Positions 1 to 8,745 are shown, counted from the first letter of the stretch. The stretch: 64,000 nt of DNA from Actinoplanes sp. TBRC 11911 (GCF_012933445.1 NZ_JABBNC010000020.1:97211-161210), one strand, 5' to 3'. Numbers and translations: made by a program. Notes: generated from the sequence alone by a model not told the origin.

Positions 1-813
1 CCGTTCGATGGTCAGATAGCGGTCGATGGAGCGAAGCTCCTCGGCGAGCGTGGTGAAATCGCCGTGCGCGCGAAACGAGTACCGGGTGAACTCGGCGAAC
101 TCCAGGATCAGCTCGCGCGCCCGTTCCTGGTCGGTGCGCACGAACGAGGCGATCGCGGTGAGCGCGTTGTAGATGAAATGCGGGCTGATCTGCGCGCGTA
201 ACGCCCGCACCTCGGCCCGGGCGAGCCGTTCCCGGGAGGAGTCCAACTCGGCCAGCGCGAGCTGCTGCCCGGCCCAGCGCGCCGCCTCCTGAGTGGCCTG
301 CACCAGGCCCGGAGCGGGATGCGCGTCCGCGATCGCGACCAGCGCGGCGGCGGCCCGGCCGTCCGGGCCGGCCAGCGGCACCACGACGGCACCGCGCACC
401 ACGCAGTCCACCCGGTCGCAGGGCAGATCGCCGGCCGAGAGCACGACCGAGCGGTGCGACTCCAGCGCCTTGCGGGCGGCCGTGGTGAACTGCTCGCTGT
501 GGTGGCCGCCCGGACCGTCGAAGGCCAGGCAGCGCTCGCCGTCCGCGATGGTCACCCCGGCGCCGCCGACCAGCGTGCGCAGATGACGGGCGGCCTTACC
601 GGCGTTGGCCGGGGTGAGCCCGGCCCGCAGCGGCTCGGCGGCGAGCGCGGCCGTGTGCAGCACCTCGTAGGTGGCCCGCTGCATGGCGGTCGCGATGCCC
701 CGGCGAGCGCGCAACCGCACCACGGCGGTCACCGCCCCGGCCAGGCCGGCGAGCACAACGAGGACCGCCAGCGCCGTTCCGACCTGTCCTGCCACACGCG
801 GATATTGACCCAT
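1..813 (-). CDS. LytS/YehU-type sensor histidine kinase, partial (C-terminus beyond the left edge)
   Basis: This reading frame stays open to the window edge and gives 271 residues starting from ATG at 811-813. The N-terminus has one membrane span (residues about 8-29, Val/Leu/Ala-rich), followed by a small GAF-like region. After that comes the His_kinase block with the phosphoacceptor motif ISPHFIYNALTAIASF and the following region FAEFTRYSFRAHGDF and LRSIDRYLTIER. That block is the hallmark of the HisKA-less LytS/YehU family, where the His of PHFIYN is phosphorylated. The ATP-binding domain would lie past the edge. Such kinases normally pair with a LytTR response regulator, which is probably outside the window. 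Family assignment is by motif; the signal sensed is unknown. Confidence 0.85.
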   Translation of the reverse strand, partial: MGQYPRVAGQVGTALAVLVVLAGLAGAVTAVVRLRARRGIATAMQRATYEVLHTAALAAEPLRAGLTPANAGKAARHLRTLVGGAGVTIADGERCLAFDGPGGHHSEQFTTAARKALESHRSVVLSAGDLPCDRVDCVVRGAVVVPLAGPDGRAAAALVAIADAHPAPGLVQATQEAARWAGQQLALAELDSSRERLARAEVRALRAQISPHFIYNALTAIASFVRTDQERARELILEFAEFTRYSFRAHGDFTTLAEELRSIDRYLTIER

Positions 814-835
814 CGCGGGCCCGCGCGTCCAGGAT

Positions 836-2449
836 CTAGTACGCGCCCTTGCGCCGCAGGACCACCCAGATGGTGCGCCACAGGATGCTGAGGTCGTACG
901 TCAGCGACCAGTTGTCCACGTAGTAGAGGTCGAGCCGGACCGCCTCGTCCCAGGAGAGATCGGAGCGTCCGGAGACCTGCCACAGGCCGGTGATGCCCGG
1001 CCGGACCAGCAGCCGGCGGCGGACGTCGCCCAGGTAGTCGCCGTCGTCGGCGGGCAGCGGGCGCGGCCCGACCAGCGACATCTCGCCCTTCAACACATTG
1101 ATCAACTGTGGCAGCTCGTCCAGCGAGGTGGCCCGCAGCTTCTGCCCGAATGAGAAGATCCGCGGGTCCTGCTTCATCTTGAACATCATGCCGTCGGACT
1201 CGTTGAGCTCCTCCAGCGTGGCCTTGCGCTCTTCCGCGTCCACGTACATGGTGCGGAACTTCCAGACCCGGAAGGTGCGGCCCTCGTGGCCGACGCGCGG
1301 CTGGCGGAAGAACACCGGACCGGGATCGGAGAACCGGATGCCGATCGCGATGAGAAGCAGAATGGGGCTGAGGATGAGCAGGCCGATCGCCGCGGCGACC
1401 CGGTCGAGCAGGTTTTTGACGAGCCAGCCCGGACCGGAGAGCGTCGGCTCCTCGACGTGCAGCAGCGGCAGGCCCTCGATCGGGCGGATGTGCACCCGGG
1501 GGCCGGCGATGTCGGTGAGCTGCGGAGCCACCACCAGGTCGACGCCGGTGCCCTCGAGCGCCCAGGCCAGCCGGCGCAGCTCACCGGGCTCCGCGCTGGC
1601 CGAGCCGCAGACCGCGATGGTGTCCGCCCCGACCTCCCGGACCAGGGACAGGACGTCGCGCGCCGCGTACACGGGAACCGGGGTTTCGATGCCGCGCGCC
1701 GCCGCGTAACCGTCGGTTATGTGGATGGCGACCGGTATCAGACCGGCGGCCGGGCTGCGGGTGACCGCGGTGTAGACCTCGAGGGCCTCGGGCAGCGTGC
1801 CGAACAGGATCATCCGGTGCGCGCCGTGACCGGTGCGCCGCCGCGCGAGATGCAGCACCTGCCGGGCCACCACGCGATCGAGCAGCAGGAAGAGCAGCGC
1901 GCTCAGCGAGACGAGCGCGACCGTGCCACGGGACAGACCGGTCTTGGTCGCGAAGGCGAGCAGCGATACGAGGGCCACCACGGTGACCGACGTGCGCACG
2001 ATCCGTTTGAACTCCTCGCTGCCCAGGCCCAGGTAGCGGCGGTCGTACGTGCCGTTGGCCCAGAGCAGGATCAGCCAGCCGACCGGCAGCACCACGTAGG
2101 CGAAGAAGTAGAACAGCTCGGCGTCGTGCAGGAAGCCCCAGCTGCGGCCGATGAAGCCGGACTTCGCTTTCTCCAGCTGGGTCGCGGCCAGGTAGCTCGC
2201 GAAGATCGTGGAGATCAGGTCGAGGATGACGAGGATCAGCGTGTACGGCCGGTGCCAGCGCGACAGCCGCTTGTGTTGCCGGTTCCACGCGGATCGGGGA
2301 ACGCCGTTGCTCGGCGGCGGCTCTTGCTGCCACTCGAAGCTGTCGTACGACACGGGCTTGCTCCGGCTGCTGTCGGTAACCGGGCGATGCAGGCTAGCGG
2401 TCACCTCGCCTACGTCCTCCCGCATCCGGAAAAGATTACGCACCGCCAC
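836..2449 (-). CDS. Polyprenyl-phosphate sugar phosphotransferase (exopolysaccharide initiating enzyme)
   Basis: The 537-aa protein has the usual layout of the WbaP/CpsE family: several N-terminal membrane spans, a central nucleotide-binding-like region (about residues 170-330) and a C-terminal bacterial sugar transferase domain. Diagnostic motifs are visible: KFRTMYVDAEERK, LDELPQLINVLKGEMSLVGP, RPGITGLWQVSGR and DLYYVDNWSLTYDL. It would transfer a sugar 1-phosphate from a nucleotide sugar to undecaprenyl phosphate at the inner membrane, starting exopolysaccharide or glycan assembly. The listed start is GTG with no clear Shine-Dalgarno. An ATG nine codons in, or a GTG preceded by GGGAGG near 2404, are alternatives. 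A possible -10 element TATAGT lies on the minus strand at 2515-2520 with no good -35. The nearby glycosyltransferase at 3482 and this gene probably serve the same cell-surface glycan. Confidence 0.93.
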   Translation of the reverse strand: MAVRNLFRMREDVGEVTASLHRPVTDSSRSKPVSYDSFEWQQEPPPSNGVPRSAWNRQHKRLSRWHRPYTLILVILDLISTIFASYLAATQLEKAKSGFIGRSWGFLHDAELFYFFAYVVLPVGWLILLWANGTYDRRYLGLGSEEFKRIVRTSVTVVALVSLLAFATKTGLSRGTVALVSLSALLFLLLDRVVARQVLHLARRRTGHGAHRMILFGTLPEALEVYTAVTRSPAAGLIPVAIHITDGYAAARGIETPVPVYAARDVLSLVREVGADTIAVCGSASAEPGELRRLAWALEGTGVDLVVAPQLTDIAGPRVHIRPIEGLPLLHVEEPTLSGPGWLVKNLLDRVAAAIGLLILSPILLLIAIGIRFSDPGPVFFRQPRVGHEGRTFRVWKFRTMYVDAEERKATLEELNESDGMMFKMKQDPRIFSFGQKLRATSLDELPQLINVLKGEMSLVGPRPLPADDGDYLGDVRRRLLVRPGITGLWQVSGRSDLSWDEAVRLDLYYVDNWSLTYDLSILWRTIWVVLRRKGAY

Positions 2450-2595
2450 GGGGCCCGGGGTTTTGCGGTTCGCCGTTCCACCCTGAGAGCCACGACGGAT
2501 ACGTGGGACCGGGCCACTATACCGATGGATCGCACGGTTGGGACCGGACGTCGTGTCGCGTTCAGCAGATCTGACGCAGCGTGACTGTAAGGGTG

Positions 2596-3456
2596 CTAAC
2601 GGATCAACTTGGACAGGCGTCTGTCGGCGAGGGGCTTACCGCCGGTCTGACAGGTCGGGCAATACTGAAGGCTTTTGTCGGCGAACGACACCTCGCGAAC
2701 GGTGTCCCCGCAAACCGGGCATGGCAGCCCCGTCCGCCCGTGAACCTGCATGCCGGAGCGCTTCTCGCCCTTGAGCTCGGCCGCTTTCTGACCGACCGAG
2801 CGGGCGACCGCGTCGGTCTCGACCTCGCGCATCTTCTCGTACAGCGTGGTGATCTGCTCGTCGGTGAGTTTCCCGGTCAGCGCGAACGGCGACATCTTCG
2901 CCACATGCAAGATCTCGTCCGAGTACGCGTTGCCGATGCCGGCGAGCACCTCCTGGTCGGTGAGGACGCCCTTGATCTGGCCGTTGCGCCCGCGGATCCG
3001 CTCGGCGAACTCGTCCCGCGAGACGGCCAGTGCGTCCGGCCCGAGCCGCGACACGCCGGGCACCTCGGCCGGATCGCGGACGAGGTACGCCGCCAGCGAC
3101 TTCTGGGTGCCGGCCTCGGTCAGGTCGAAGCCCTCGCCGTCGTCCAGGCGGACCCGGATCGCGATCGGCCCGCTGCCCGGTTTGAGCGGCGCGGGCGACT
3201 TGAACGCGTCGCGGTAGTGCAGCCAGCCGGCGCGCGCGAGATGCACGACCAGGTGCAGGTCGTCACCGATGCCGATGTCGAGGAATTTGCCGTGCCGGCC
3301 GGCGTCGGTTATGGGCCGGCCCACCACGGCGGACGGGGGTGGATCGTAGGTTTTCAGAGCGCTGAACGAGGACACCTCGAAGCGCTGAATCTTGTGGCCG
3401 ACCGCGCGCTCGCGCAGGTAGGCCGCGAGCGCCTCGACCTCAGGGAGTTCGGGCAC
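2596..3456 (-). CDS. Fpg/Nei-family DNA glycosylase-AP lyase
   Basis: The protein (286 aa from GTG at 3454-3456) begins PELPEVEALAAYLRER after the initiator. The Pro immediately after Met and the following Glu are the Schiff-base nucleophile and catalytic acid of formamidopyrimidine-DNA glycosylases. A helix-two-turn-helix region and a C-terminal zinc finger (CPVC then YCPTC, spaced as C-x2-C-x16-C-x2-C) are present. It would excise oxidised purines or related lesions and nick the abasic site in base-excision repair. A longer frame reaches upstream to 3570 but would bury the catalytic Pro, so the GTG start is chosen. The start is only 25 bp from the divergent glycosyltransferase start, and neither gene shows a Shine-Dalgarno, so leaderless mRNAs are likely. 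Fpg and Nei-like subtypes are not separable by eye. Confidence 0.92.
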   Translation of the reverse strand: MPELPEVEALAAYLRERAVGHKIQRFEVSSFSALKTYDPPPSAVVGRPITDAGRHGKFLDIGIGDDLHLVVHLARAGWLHYRDAFKSPAPLKPGSGPIAIRVRLDDGEGFDLTEAGTQKSLAAYLVRDPAEVPGVSRLGPDALAVSRDEFAERIRGRNGQIKGVLTDQEVLAGIGNAYSDEILHVAKMSPFALTGKLTDEQITTLYEKMREVETDAVARSVGQKAAELKGEKRSGMQVHGRTGLPCPVCGDTVREVSFADKSLQYCPTCQTGGKPLADRRLSKLIR

Positions 3457-3481
3457 GCCCTCAACGGTAGCGTTTCTCACC

Positions 3482-4672
3482 GTGAAGGTCGTCGTTGCGC
3501 ACAATCGGTATCGGGAAGCAATCCCGTCCGGCGAGAACGTCATCGTGGACACGGAGATCGCCCAGCTCACCGCGGCGGGGGTCGAGGTGGTGCCGTTCCA
3601 GCGCAGCTCCGACTCGATCGCCGTGATGCCGGCCGTCGAGAAGGCGCTTCTCCCGCTCTCCCCGATCTATGGCCGGGCCGCCCAGCGCGACCTGTCAAAG
3701 TTGCTCGCCGCCGAGCGTCCGGACGTGCTGCACCTGCACAACCCGTACCCGCTGCTGTCGCCCTGGGTGGTCCGGACGGCACATCAGCACGGCGTCCCGG
3801 TGATCCAGACCGTGCATAACTACCGGCAGGTGTGCTCGTCCGGGCTCTACTTCCGGGACGGGCACAACTGCCAGGACTGCCGCGGCAAGCTGCTGGGCTG
3901 GCCGGCCGTGCAGCATCGCTGCTATCGGGGCTCGGCCGCGCAGAGCGCGCTGATGGCCACCACCCTGGCGGTGCATCGGCCCACCTGGCGTTCGGTCGAG
4001 CGGTTCATCGCGCTCACCGACCAGATCGCCGCTCATCTGCGCGACTACGGCATTCCGGACGAGCACCTCGTGGTGAAGCCGAACGGCCTGCCGGACCCCG
4101 GCGAGCCGACCCCGATCGGTGAGGGTTTCCTGTACGGCGCGCGGCTCTCCCCGGAAAAGGGCCTCGGCCTGTTGCTCGACGCCTGGCAGCGGCACCCGGA
4201 CGGCGCGCTGGGCACGCTGCGCATCGCCGGTGACGGTGAGCTCCGCCCGCTGGCCGAGCAGGCCGCCGCCCAGCGCCAGGATGTGCGCTACCTGGGCATC
4301 CTCGACCAGGCCGGGATGCGGGCGGCGCGGCACGAGTCGGCCGTGGTGATCGCGCCGCCGACCTGGAACGACGTCCTGCCCACGGTGGTGCTGGAATCGA
4401 TGGCCGCGGGCCGTCCGGTGCTCGGCACGGCGGTCGGCGGCATCCCGTACATGGTCGGCACCGGCCCCGACGCCGGCGGCTGGCTGGTCGAACCGACCCC
4501 GTCGGCGTTGGCCGAGGCATTGCCGATCGCCCGCGACCGGGCGGCCGCGGTGGCCCCGGCGGCCCGTGACCGATACCTCAAGCACTTTCATCCGGACGTC
4601 TTGACACCGCGCTTGATCGACATATATGCCGAGGTCAAGCTCACAGCGAACTTTGATCGTCCGGTGAGGTAG
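3482..4672 (+). CDS. Glycosyltransferase family 4 (GT-B fold)
   Basis: The 396-aa protein has the N-terminal acceptor domain of GT4 enzymes (AHNRYREAIPSGEN, then RPDVLHLHNPYPLLSP) and a C-terminal donor-binding domain with YGARLSPEKGLGLLLDAW, RIAGDGELRPL and the acidic loop PTWNDVLPTVVLESMAAGRP. The last segment contains the conserved E-x7-E-type region that binds the nucleotide sugar. It would transfer a sugar to a surface glycan or lipid-linked intermediate in the cytoplasm. It starts with GTG, 25 bp from the divergent glycosylase, with no Shine-Dalgarno and a weak -10-like TAGCGT just upstream (3467-3472), which fits a leaderless transcript. The sugar-phosphate transferase at 836-2449 is a plausible pathway partner. 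The precise donor and acceptor cannot be read from the sequence. Confidence 0.9.
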   Translation: MKVVVAHNRYREAIPSGENVIVDTEIAQLTAAGVEVVPFQRSSDSIAVMPAVEKALLPLSPIYGRAAQRDLSKLLAAERPDVLHLHNPYPLLSPWVVRTAHQHGVPVIQTVHNYRQVCSSGLYFRDGHNCQDCRGKLLGWPAVQHRCYRGSAAQSALMATTLAVHRPTWRSVERFIALTDQIAAHLRDYGIPDEHLVVKPNGLPDPGEPTPIGEGFLYGARLSPEKGLGLLLDAWQRHPDGALGTLRIAGDGELRPLAEQAAAQRQDVRYLGILDQAGMRAARHESAVVIAPPTWNDVLPTVVLESMAAGRPVLGTAVGGIPYMVGTGPDAGGWLVEPTPSALAEALPIARDRAAAVAPAARDRYLKHFHPDVLTPRLIDIYAEVKLTANFDRPVR

Positions 4673-4694
4673 ATCTTTACTAGATCGGGGCATT

Positions 4695-6227
4695 GTGGCA
4701 GCCGTGAAGGACTCCCCCCGCGTCTCTCGTAGGAATTTGCTCATCGGCGTGGGTAGCGCCGCCGTAACCGGTGTGGCAGGCGGTGGTATCGGCTACGCGA
4801 TCGCTCACGACGGCTCGGACGGCACGCCCGCGACCCCAGCGGCCGACGCCGGCCCGCCGAAATACCGATCTCGTCCCGATTTGCGAACGCTGCCGGATAT
4901 CACCATCACGACGCCACCCAACGGAACGTCGGGCGGATACGTCTTCCTGACGCCGGCCTCCGGCGCCGGATTGTGGGGGCCGTTGATCGTGGACGAGACC
5001 GGCTCACCGGTCTGGTTCCGCAAGGTGCCTGACCCGGCCACCGTGGCGATCGACTTCAAGGTCCAGCAGTATCAGAACAAACCCGTCCTGACATGGTGGG
5101 AAGGCACCATCGGCGGCACCGGCGGGCAGGGCGTCGGACAGGGCGAGTTCGTGCTCTCCGACACGTCGTACCGGGAGATCGCCCGGGTGCGCGCGGCCGG
5201 CACCGAGCAGGCCGACCAGCACGACTTCGTGATCACGCCACGGAACACGGCGCTGTTCTGGGTCTACGACCCGATCCCGTACGACCTGAGCCCCGTCGGC
5301 GGGCCGAAGAACGGTGTGCTGCACGACGGCGTGATCCAGGAGCTCGACATCGCCACCGGGCGCAAGCTGTTCGAGTGGCGGGCCAGCCAGCACGTCGGGC
5401 TCGACGAGTCGTACGCGCCGTTACCGGTCGGCGACTCGGCTCACCTGCCGTACGACTACTTCCACGCGAACTCGATCGGCCTGGCCGCCGACGGCAACAT
5501 CATCATCTCGTCGCGGCACACCTGGACGACGTTCAAGCTGGACCACACGACCGGCGCCGTGATGTGGCGCCTGGGCGGCAAGAAGAACGACTTCCAGCAG
5601 GACGATCGCAGCAAGTTCGCCTGGCAGCACGACTTCCGCCAGCGCCGCGACGGCACCTACAGCGTCTTCGACAACGGCGCCGGCGTGACCAAGGTCCACC
5701 CGTACTCGCGCGGCCTGATCATGAAGATGGACGAGGCGGCCCGCCGGGTGACCTTCGTGGCCGAGTTCGTCCACCCCGACAAGATCTCCGCGCCGACGCA
5801 GGGTTGCTTCCGCGAGCTGGCCGACGGCGGTTCCTTCATCGGGTGGGGCCAGGACCCGTACTTCACCGAACACAACCCCGACGGCTCCGTACGCTTCGCC
5901 GGGCACCTGCCGCTCGACAACCAGTCGTACCGCGCGTACAAGGCCGACTGGACCGGCACGCCGATGGACCAGCCGGCGCTGGGCCTGCACACCGACGGCG
6001 GCAACGTCATCGTCAGCGCCTCCTGGAACGGCGCCACCAAAATCGCCAAGTGGCGCGCCCGCTCCGGCGAGCAGCCGGGCGCCTTGTCCGCCGCCCTCGA
6101 GGGCACCCGCACCGGCTTCGAGACGACCCTGACCGTCGCGGGCATGCCGGAATACGTGGTGGCCGAGGCCTTGGACGCCTCCGGCAAGCTCCTGGGCGCC
6201 TCCTCAGCAATCCCCGTCCGCGTCTGA
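4695..6227 (+). CDS. Tat-exported arylsulfotransferase-family protein
   Basis: The 510-aa protein opens with a twin-arginine signal: VSRRNLLIG followed by a hydrophobic stretch (about residues 15-38). The body resembles the arylsulfotransferase (ASST, Arylsulfotran_2) beta-propeller group. Motifs include QHDFVITPRNTALFW, LDIATGRKLFEWRAS and YFHANSIGLAADGNIIISSR, with His residues in positions typical of the family. Members move sulfate between phenolic compounds or have unknown functions in actinomycetes. The protein should act outside the cell membrane. The gene starts with GTG at 4695 (a second GTG lies 9 bp later) and follows the glycosyltransferase by 22 bp, so co-transcription is likely. 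It ends against a large hairpin at 6251-6299. Enzymatic activity is not proved by sequence. Confidence 0.85.
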   Translation: MAAVKDSPRVSRRNLLIGVGSAAVTGVAGGGIGYAIAHDGSDGTPATPAADAGPPKYRSRPDLRTLPDITITTPPNGTSGGYVFLTPASGAGLWGPLIVDETGSPVWFRKVPDPATVAIDFKVQQYQNKPVLTWWEGTIGGTGGQGVGQGEFVLSDTSYREIARVRAAGTEQADQHDFVITPRNTALFWVYDPIPYDLSPVGGPKNGVLHDGVIQELDIATGRKLFEWRASQHVGLDESYAPLPVGDSAHLPYDYFHANSIGLAADGNIIISSRHTWTTFKLDHTTGAVMWRLGGKKNDFQQDDRSKFAWQHDFRQRRDGTYSVFDNGAGVTKVHPYSRGLIMKMDEAARRVTFVAEFVHPDKISAPTQGCFRELADGGSFIGWGQDPYFTEHNPDGSVRFAGHLPLDNQSYRAYKADWTGTPMDQPALGLHTDGGNVIVSASWNGATKIAKWRARSGEQPGALSAALEGTRTGFETTLTVAGMPEYVVAEALDASGKLLGASSAIPVRV

Positions 6228-6250
6228 CCGTGATTTGGCGCGAGGAGACG

Positions 6251-6299
6251 ACCCGTGCCTGTTATCGACGCACCCAAGTGCATCGAAACAGGCACGGGT
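6251..6299. terminator. 49-nt hairpin between convergent genes (bidirectional terminator)
   Basis: The arms ACCCGTGCCTGTT (6251-6263) and AACAGGCACGGGT (6287-6299) are exact inverted repeats. Inside them TCGA and GCAC pair again with TCGA and GTGC around a CCAA loop, leaving one bulged A and one mismatch. It lies 23 bp after the arylsulfotransferase stop and 4 bp before the stop of the convergent 418-aa gene. There is no strong T tract. Position suggests a two-way terminator. Confidence 0.75.
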
Positions 6300-6303
6300 G
6301 ACG

Positions 6304-7560
6304 CTATCGATCGAAGTCGGCCGATGAGTCGTCGAACAACTCCAGGCCTTCGACGGGCGCTGGGAGGCCCAGCTGCGCATTGGCCTGCGCAACGGAAGTG
6401 GTTTCGAACAGGATCTCTGCGTTGTAGAGCCACGCTTGATTGCCGTCGCGTTCCAGATTCCCGCTGATAGCCAGGATCAAATCTTGATCGAGCGCTCGAG
6501 TGGCTCGGTGATACTCCAAAGCGTTCCGAAGCCGGACCTGCACCTTGCGAACCGGGCCTTCGGAGACCTCCAAGCCGAAAACACCGGGGTCACCAGGTCG
6601 CTTCTTGCTTGCGACGTGAACGCGTCCGATCACGACCTCATGTGTCGCGGGCGTCGGGTCATCGGCAAGGTAGCGAGCCGCTCTGCCAAGGATGTTGGCG
6701 TCCTGACGTGTGAATGCGTAGGTGCTGATGGGCGACGCCAGCTCTGGTGGCTGAAGAAGATCGACGCCCGAATCCCAGACGATGCGGATATCGCTCTCAT
6801 CTGCTCGGGAGGCGAACTCTTCCAACCAATACGAGAGCTCGTGTGAGATACCATTTTCAATCCCAGCGTCGAACCCGGCGAGCGAATTAGTGCGATGATA
6901 GTGATCAATCGCCTCGACCGTCGCCTCGAGAGCACGAGATACAGACTGCGTCACGTCTCGGCCGCGGGCCACCGAATCGCCAGGTGAAATATTACCCATC
7001 GAGCGATTGACGGGGATTTCGCTATCGGTCGGGGCGTACGCTGTGACGATGTAACTTCCGACCGCCGTTTGTCCCATATAGATAGTCTCGAGGAAGCGAT
7101 TCGAGAATTGACCGAGTCGGTTGCTGAATCGTCGCTTCTTCTCGATGTAAGACTTGGCGCCGGCGGCCAAAGTTCCACGAACCGACTTAATCATGTACTC
7201 GCCCTGATCCCACGGAATCAATCCAGCCGGGGCTTCGGTCTGCCTCCTGAACTGGAACTGATCGGCGGCCCGAGCGACTATCCGCGGCAGTATCTGGCGA
7301 TGCCAGACCTCGCCGTCCTCGGTGCCCTGCACTTCGTGGATAGCTGCTCGGATCAGCTCACTGTAGTCAGGTGCCTGTCGGTCCAGGGGAATGAGGATGC
7401 TGCTCCGAACGCCGTCCGGTGTGTCGGCAAGCGAGGGTGGCGCTAGGCGGTTATATAGGCCGCGCCGGCCGCCGATGAGGCGCCAGCCCGCTTGCTCCAG
7501 CAGCGCGGTGAACCTCATGGGGTCGATCTGATCAATCGGAGGAAGGGTGTCGGGATCCAT
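6304..7560 (-). CDS. Unrecognised 418-aa protein, second gene of a DUF4365-containing pair
   Basis: No family is recognised. The protein is soluble-looking and has no signal peptide. It has a basic central stretch (IEKKRRFSNRLGQFSNRF), an acidic/aromatic region (ISHELSYWLEEFASRADE) and a C-terminal beta-rich part around HEVVIGRVHVASKK that could be an OB-like fold. ATG at 7558-7560 overlaps the stop of the upstream gene by one base (TGA/ATG), so translation is coupled. The region is visibly AT-richer than its neighbours, which suggests horizontal transfer. The pair could be a small defence or toxin-antitoxin-like unit: a nuclease-like DUF4365 protein with a partner. That is inference from gene order only. 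Confidence 0.7.
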   Translation of the reverse strand: MDPDTLPPIDQIDPMRFTALLEQAGWRLIGGRRGLYNRLAPPSLADTPDGVRSSILIPLDRQAPDYSELIRAAIHEVQGTEDGEVWHRQILPRIVARAADQFQFRRQTEAPAGLIPWDQGEYMIKSVRGTLAAGAKSYIEKKRRFSNRLGQFSNRFLETIYMGQTAVGSYIVTAYAPTDSEIPVNRSMGNISPGDSVARGRDVTQSVSRALEATVEAIDHYHRTNSLAGFDAGIENGISHELSYWLEEFASRADESDIRIVWDSGVDLLQPPELASPISTYAFTRQDANILGRAARYLADDPTPATHEVVIGRVHVASKKRPGDPGVFGLEVSEGPVRKVQVRLRNALEYHRATRALDQDLILAISGNLERDGNQAWLYNAEILFETTSVAQANAQLGLPAPVEGLELFDDSSADFDR

Positions 7561-8174
7561 CAGAGGTCCTCCCCTCGCTCAAGCCTTCCCATTATATCGA
7601 TCAATGCGTCGGCGTCAAATATATTGGCCGTCGGTATTTTTACCGACGGCTTCTGCACGCCGTCGGTAATGGAATAACCCTCTAGGTTTAGCCAATAACA
7701 GCAGTGCGAAATTCGAAGCGCTTCATGCGTTGACTTGGTCCAGCTCCTCTGCTGAGGAGAGGTTACCATGATGAGCGGTATAACCTTGATAATGGAACGG
7801 CGAAGTGTAAGCGCCTCAAGAGAGCGTCGCTTCGAAAACTGGTACGAGAAGTATTCCTTCGCCGGATCGGGACGAACTTGCGTCGTACATTTGAGCTGAA
7901 CGCCAAGCGTGATCTCTTCCTCGGCCCCGATACTCTTGGCCGGGCGGATGATGTGCGCATCGACGCCGTTCACGTCGCCGCCTACCCTCTGTACGAAGCA
8001 TCCGGCGGTCGCCGCGACGGCCGCGACGTAGCCCTCCTGGAGTTGTTCAAGCATGGCCGTGACCGTCCGGTCGTCCACGGCATCGACGCGCTGACTCGGC
8101 ACCGAGGCATCGTTCCCGCTCGCGTCGTGGTCACCCGAACGTCGAGGAGATGGGAATGCTTCGGTGCGTCGCAA
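7560..8174 (-). CDS. DUF4365-like protein (possible PD-(D/E)XK nuclease fold)
   Basis: The C-terminal two thirds matches the DUF4365 pattern: GYVAAVAATAGCFVQRVGGD, then D-G-V-D, then ITLGVQLKCTTQV (the Q-L-K that corresponds to the (D/E)XK motif), later PLIMVTSPQQRSW and CCYWLNLEGYS. DUF4365 proteins are predicted nuclease-like components found in defence and mobile contexts. The frame opens at a TTG at 8174, but the first 40 residues are low-complexity. ATG at 8052-8054 (MLEQLQEGYV) is an equally good start, and neither has a clear ribosome-binding site. It is translationally coupled to the 418-aa gene downstream and lies in an AT-rich patch with a perfect internal hairpin. The nuclease role is family inference. 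Confidence 0.65.
   Translation of the reverse strand: MRRTEAFPSPRRSGDHDASGNDASVPSQRVDAVDDRTVTAMLEQLQEGYVAAVAATAGCFVQRVGGDVNGVDAHIIRPAKSIGAEEEITLGVQLKCTTQVRPDPAKEYFSYQFSKRRSLEALTLRRSIIKVIPLIMVTSPQQRSWTKSTHEALRISHCCYWLNLEGYSITDGVQKPSVKIPTANIFDADALIDIMGRLERGEDL
7627..7650. repeat. Perfect hairpin inside the DUF4365-like gene
   Basis: GCCGTCGGTA (7627-7636) and TACCGACGGC (7641-7650) are exact inverted repeats around TTTT. A third copy of CCGTCGGTA lies 10 bp further on. The stem sits in coding sequence near the 3' end of the gene. Confidence 0.7.
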
Positions 8175-8310
8175 ACCTCTTCACCCTCCGTGAAACGCAG
8201 GTAACGCCACCGTCCAGATTAGACGACGCTGTCGAAAGGATTCGCGGAGGGTGTCCGTCTGGCCGACAGGGAGTAGATCTTCGCGGAGTACCCGGGATGG
8301 CTGCCGGGGA

Positions 8311-8745
8311 TCAGCGTCGCGGCGCGCGGCGAGTGAGTATTCCGGCCACCACCACGGCTGGGAGGGCGTCGGCCACGGCGACGGCTGCGCCTGCCGTCTG
8401 CAGGACCCCGGAGAGGGCTGCGAAGCCGAGGGTCAGGGCCAGCACCGGCAGGGCGATGATGACGCAGGGGAGTCGCAACCAGGCCAGGGCCGACGCCAGC
8501 CGCGCCAAGGTGTGGCCGGCGGTGCCGCGGGCGAGGGCCAGCAGGGCCAGCACCAGGATCAGGACGCCCAGCGCGGCCGACGCGCCGACCAGGAGGAACG
8601 TCGCGGCCTCCACGGTGGTCAGATGGCCCTGGCGGCGGGCGTTGGCCACCACCAAGCCGATCCCGGCCAGCGCGCCGTCGGTCAACGCCAGGATGCCGGT
8701 GAGCAACGCCAAGGGCAGCGGGTCAGGCTGGGGCGGGCTCGGCAT
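8311..8745 (-). CDS. Small four-span membrane protein
   Basis: The 144-aa protein has four hydrophobic segments (about residues 10-32, 46-70, 83-105 and 112-135) separated by short Arg-containing loops and a Pro-rich N-terminus. No conserved motif or family is recognised. It would sit in the cytoplasmic membrane. It is preceded by the SoxR gene on the same strand (62-bp gap), so co-transcription with soxR is possible. Function unknown. Confidence 0.7.
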   Translation of the reverse strand: MPSPPQPDPLPLALLTGILALTDGALAGIGLVVANARRQGHLTTVEAATFLLVGASAALGVLILVLALLALARGTAGHTLARLASALAWLRLPCVIIALPVLALTLGFAALSGVLQTAGAAVAVADALPAVVVAGILTRRAPRR

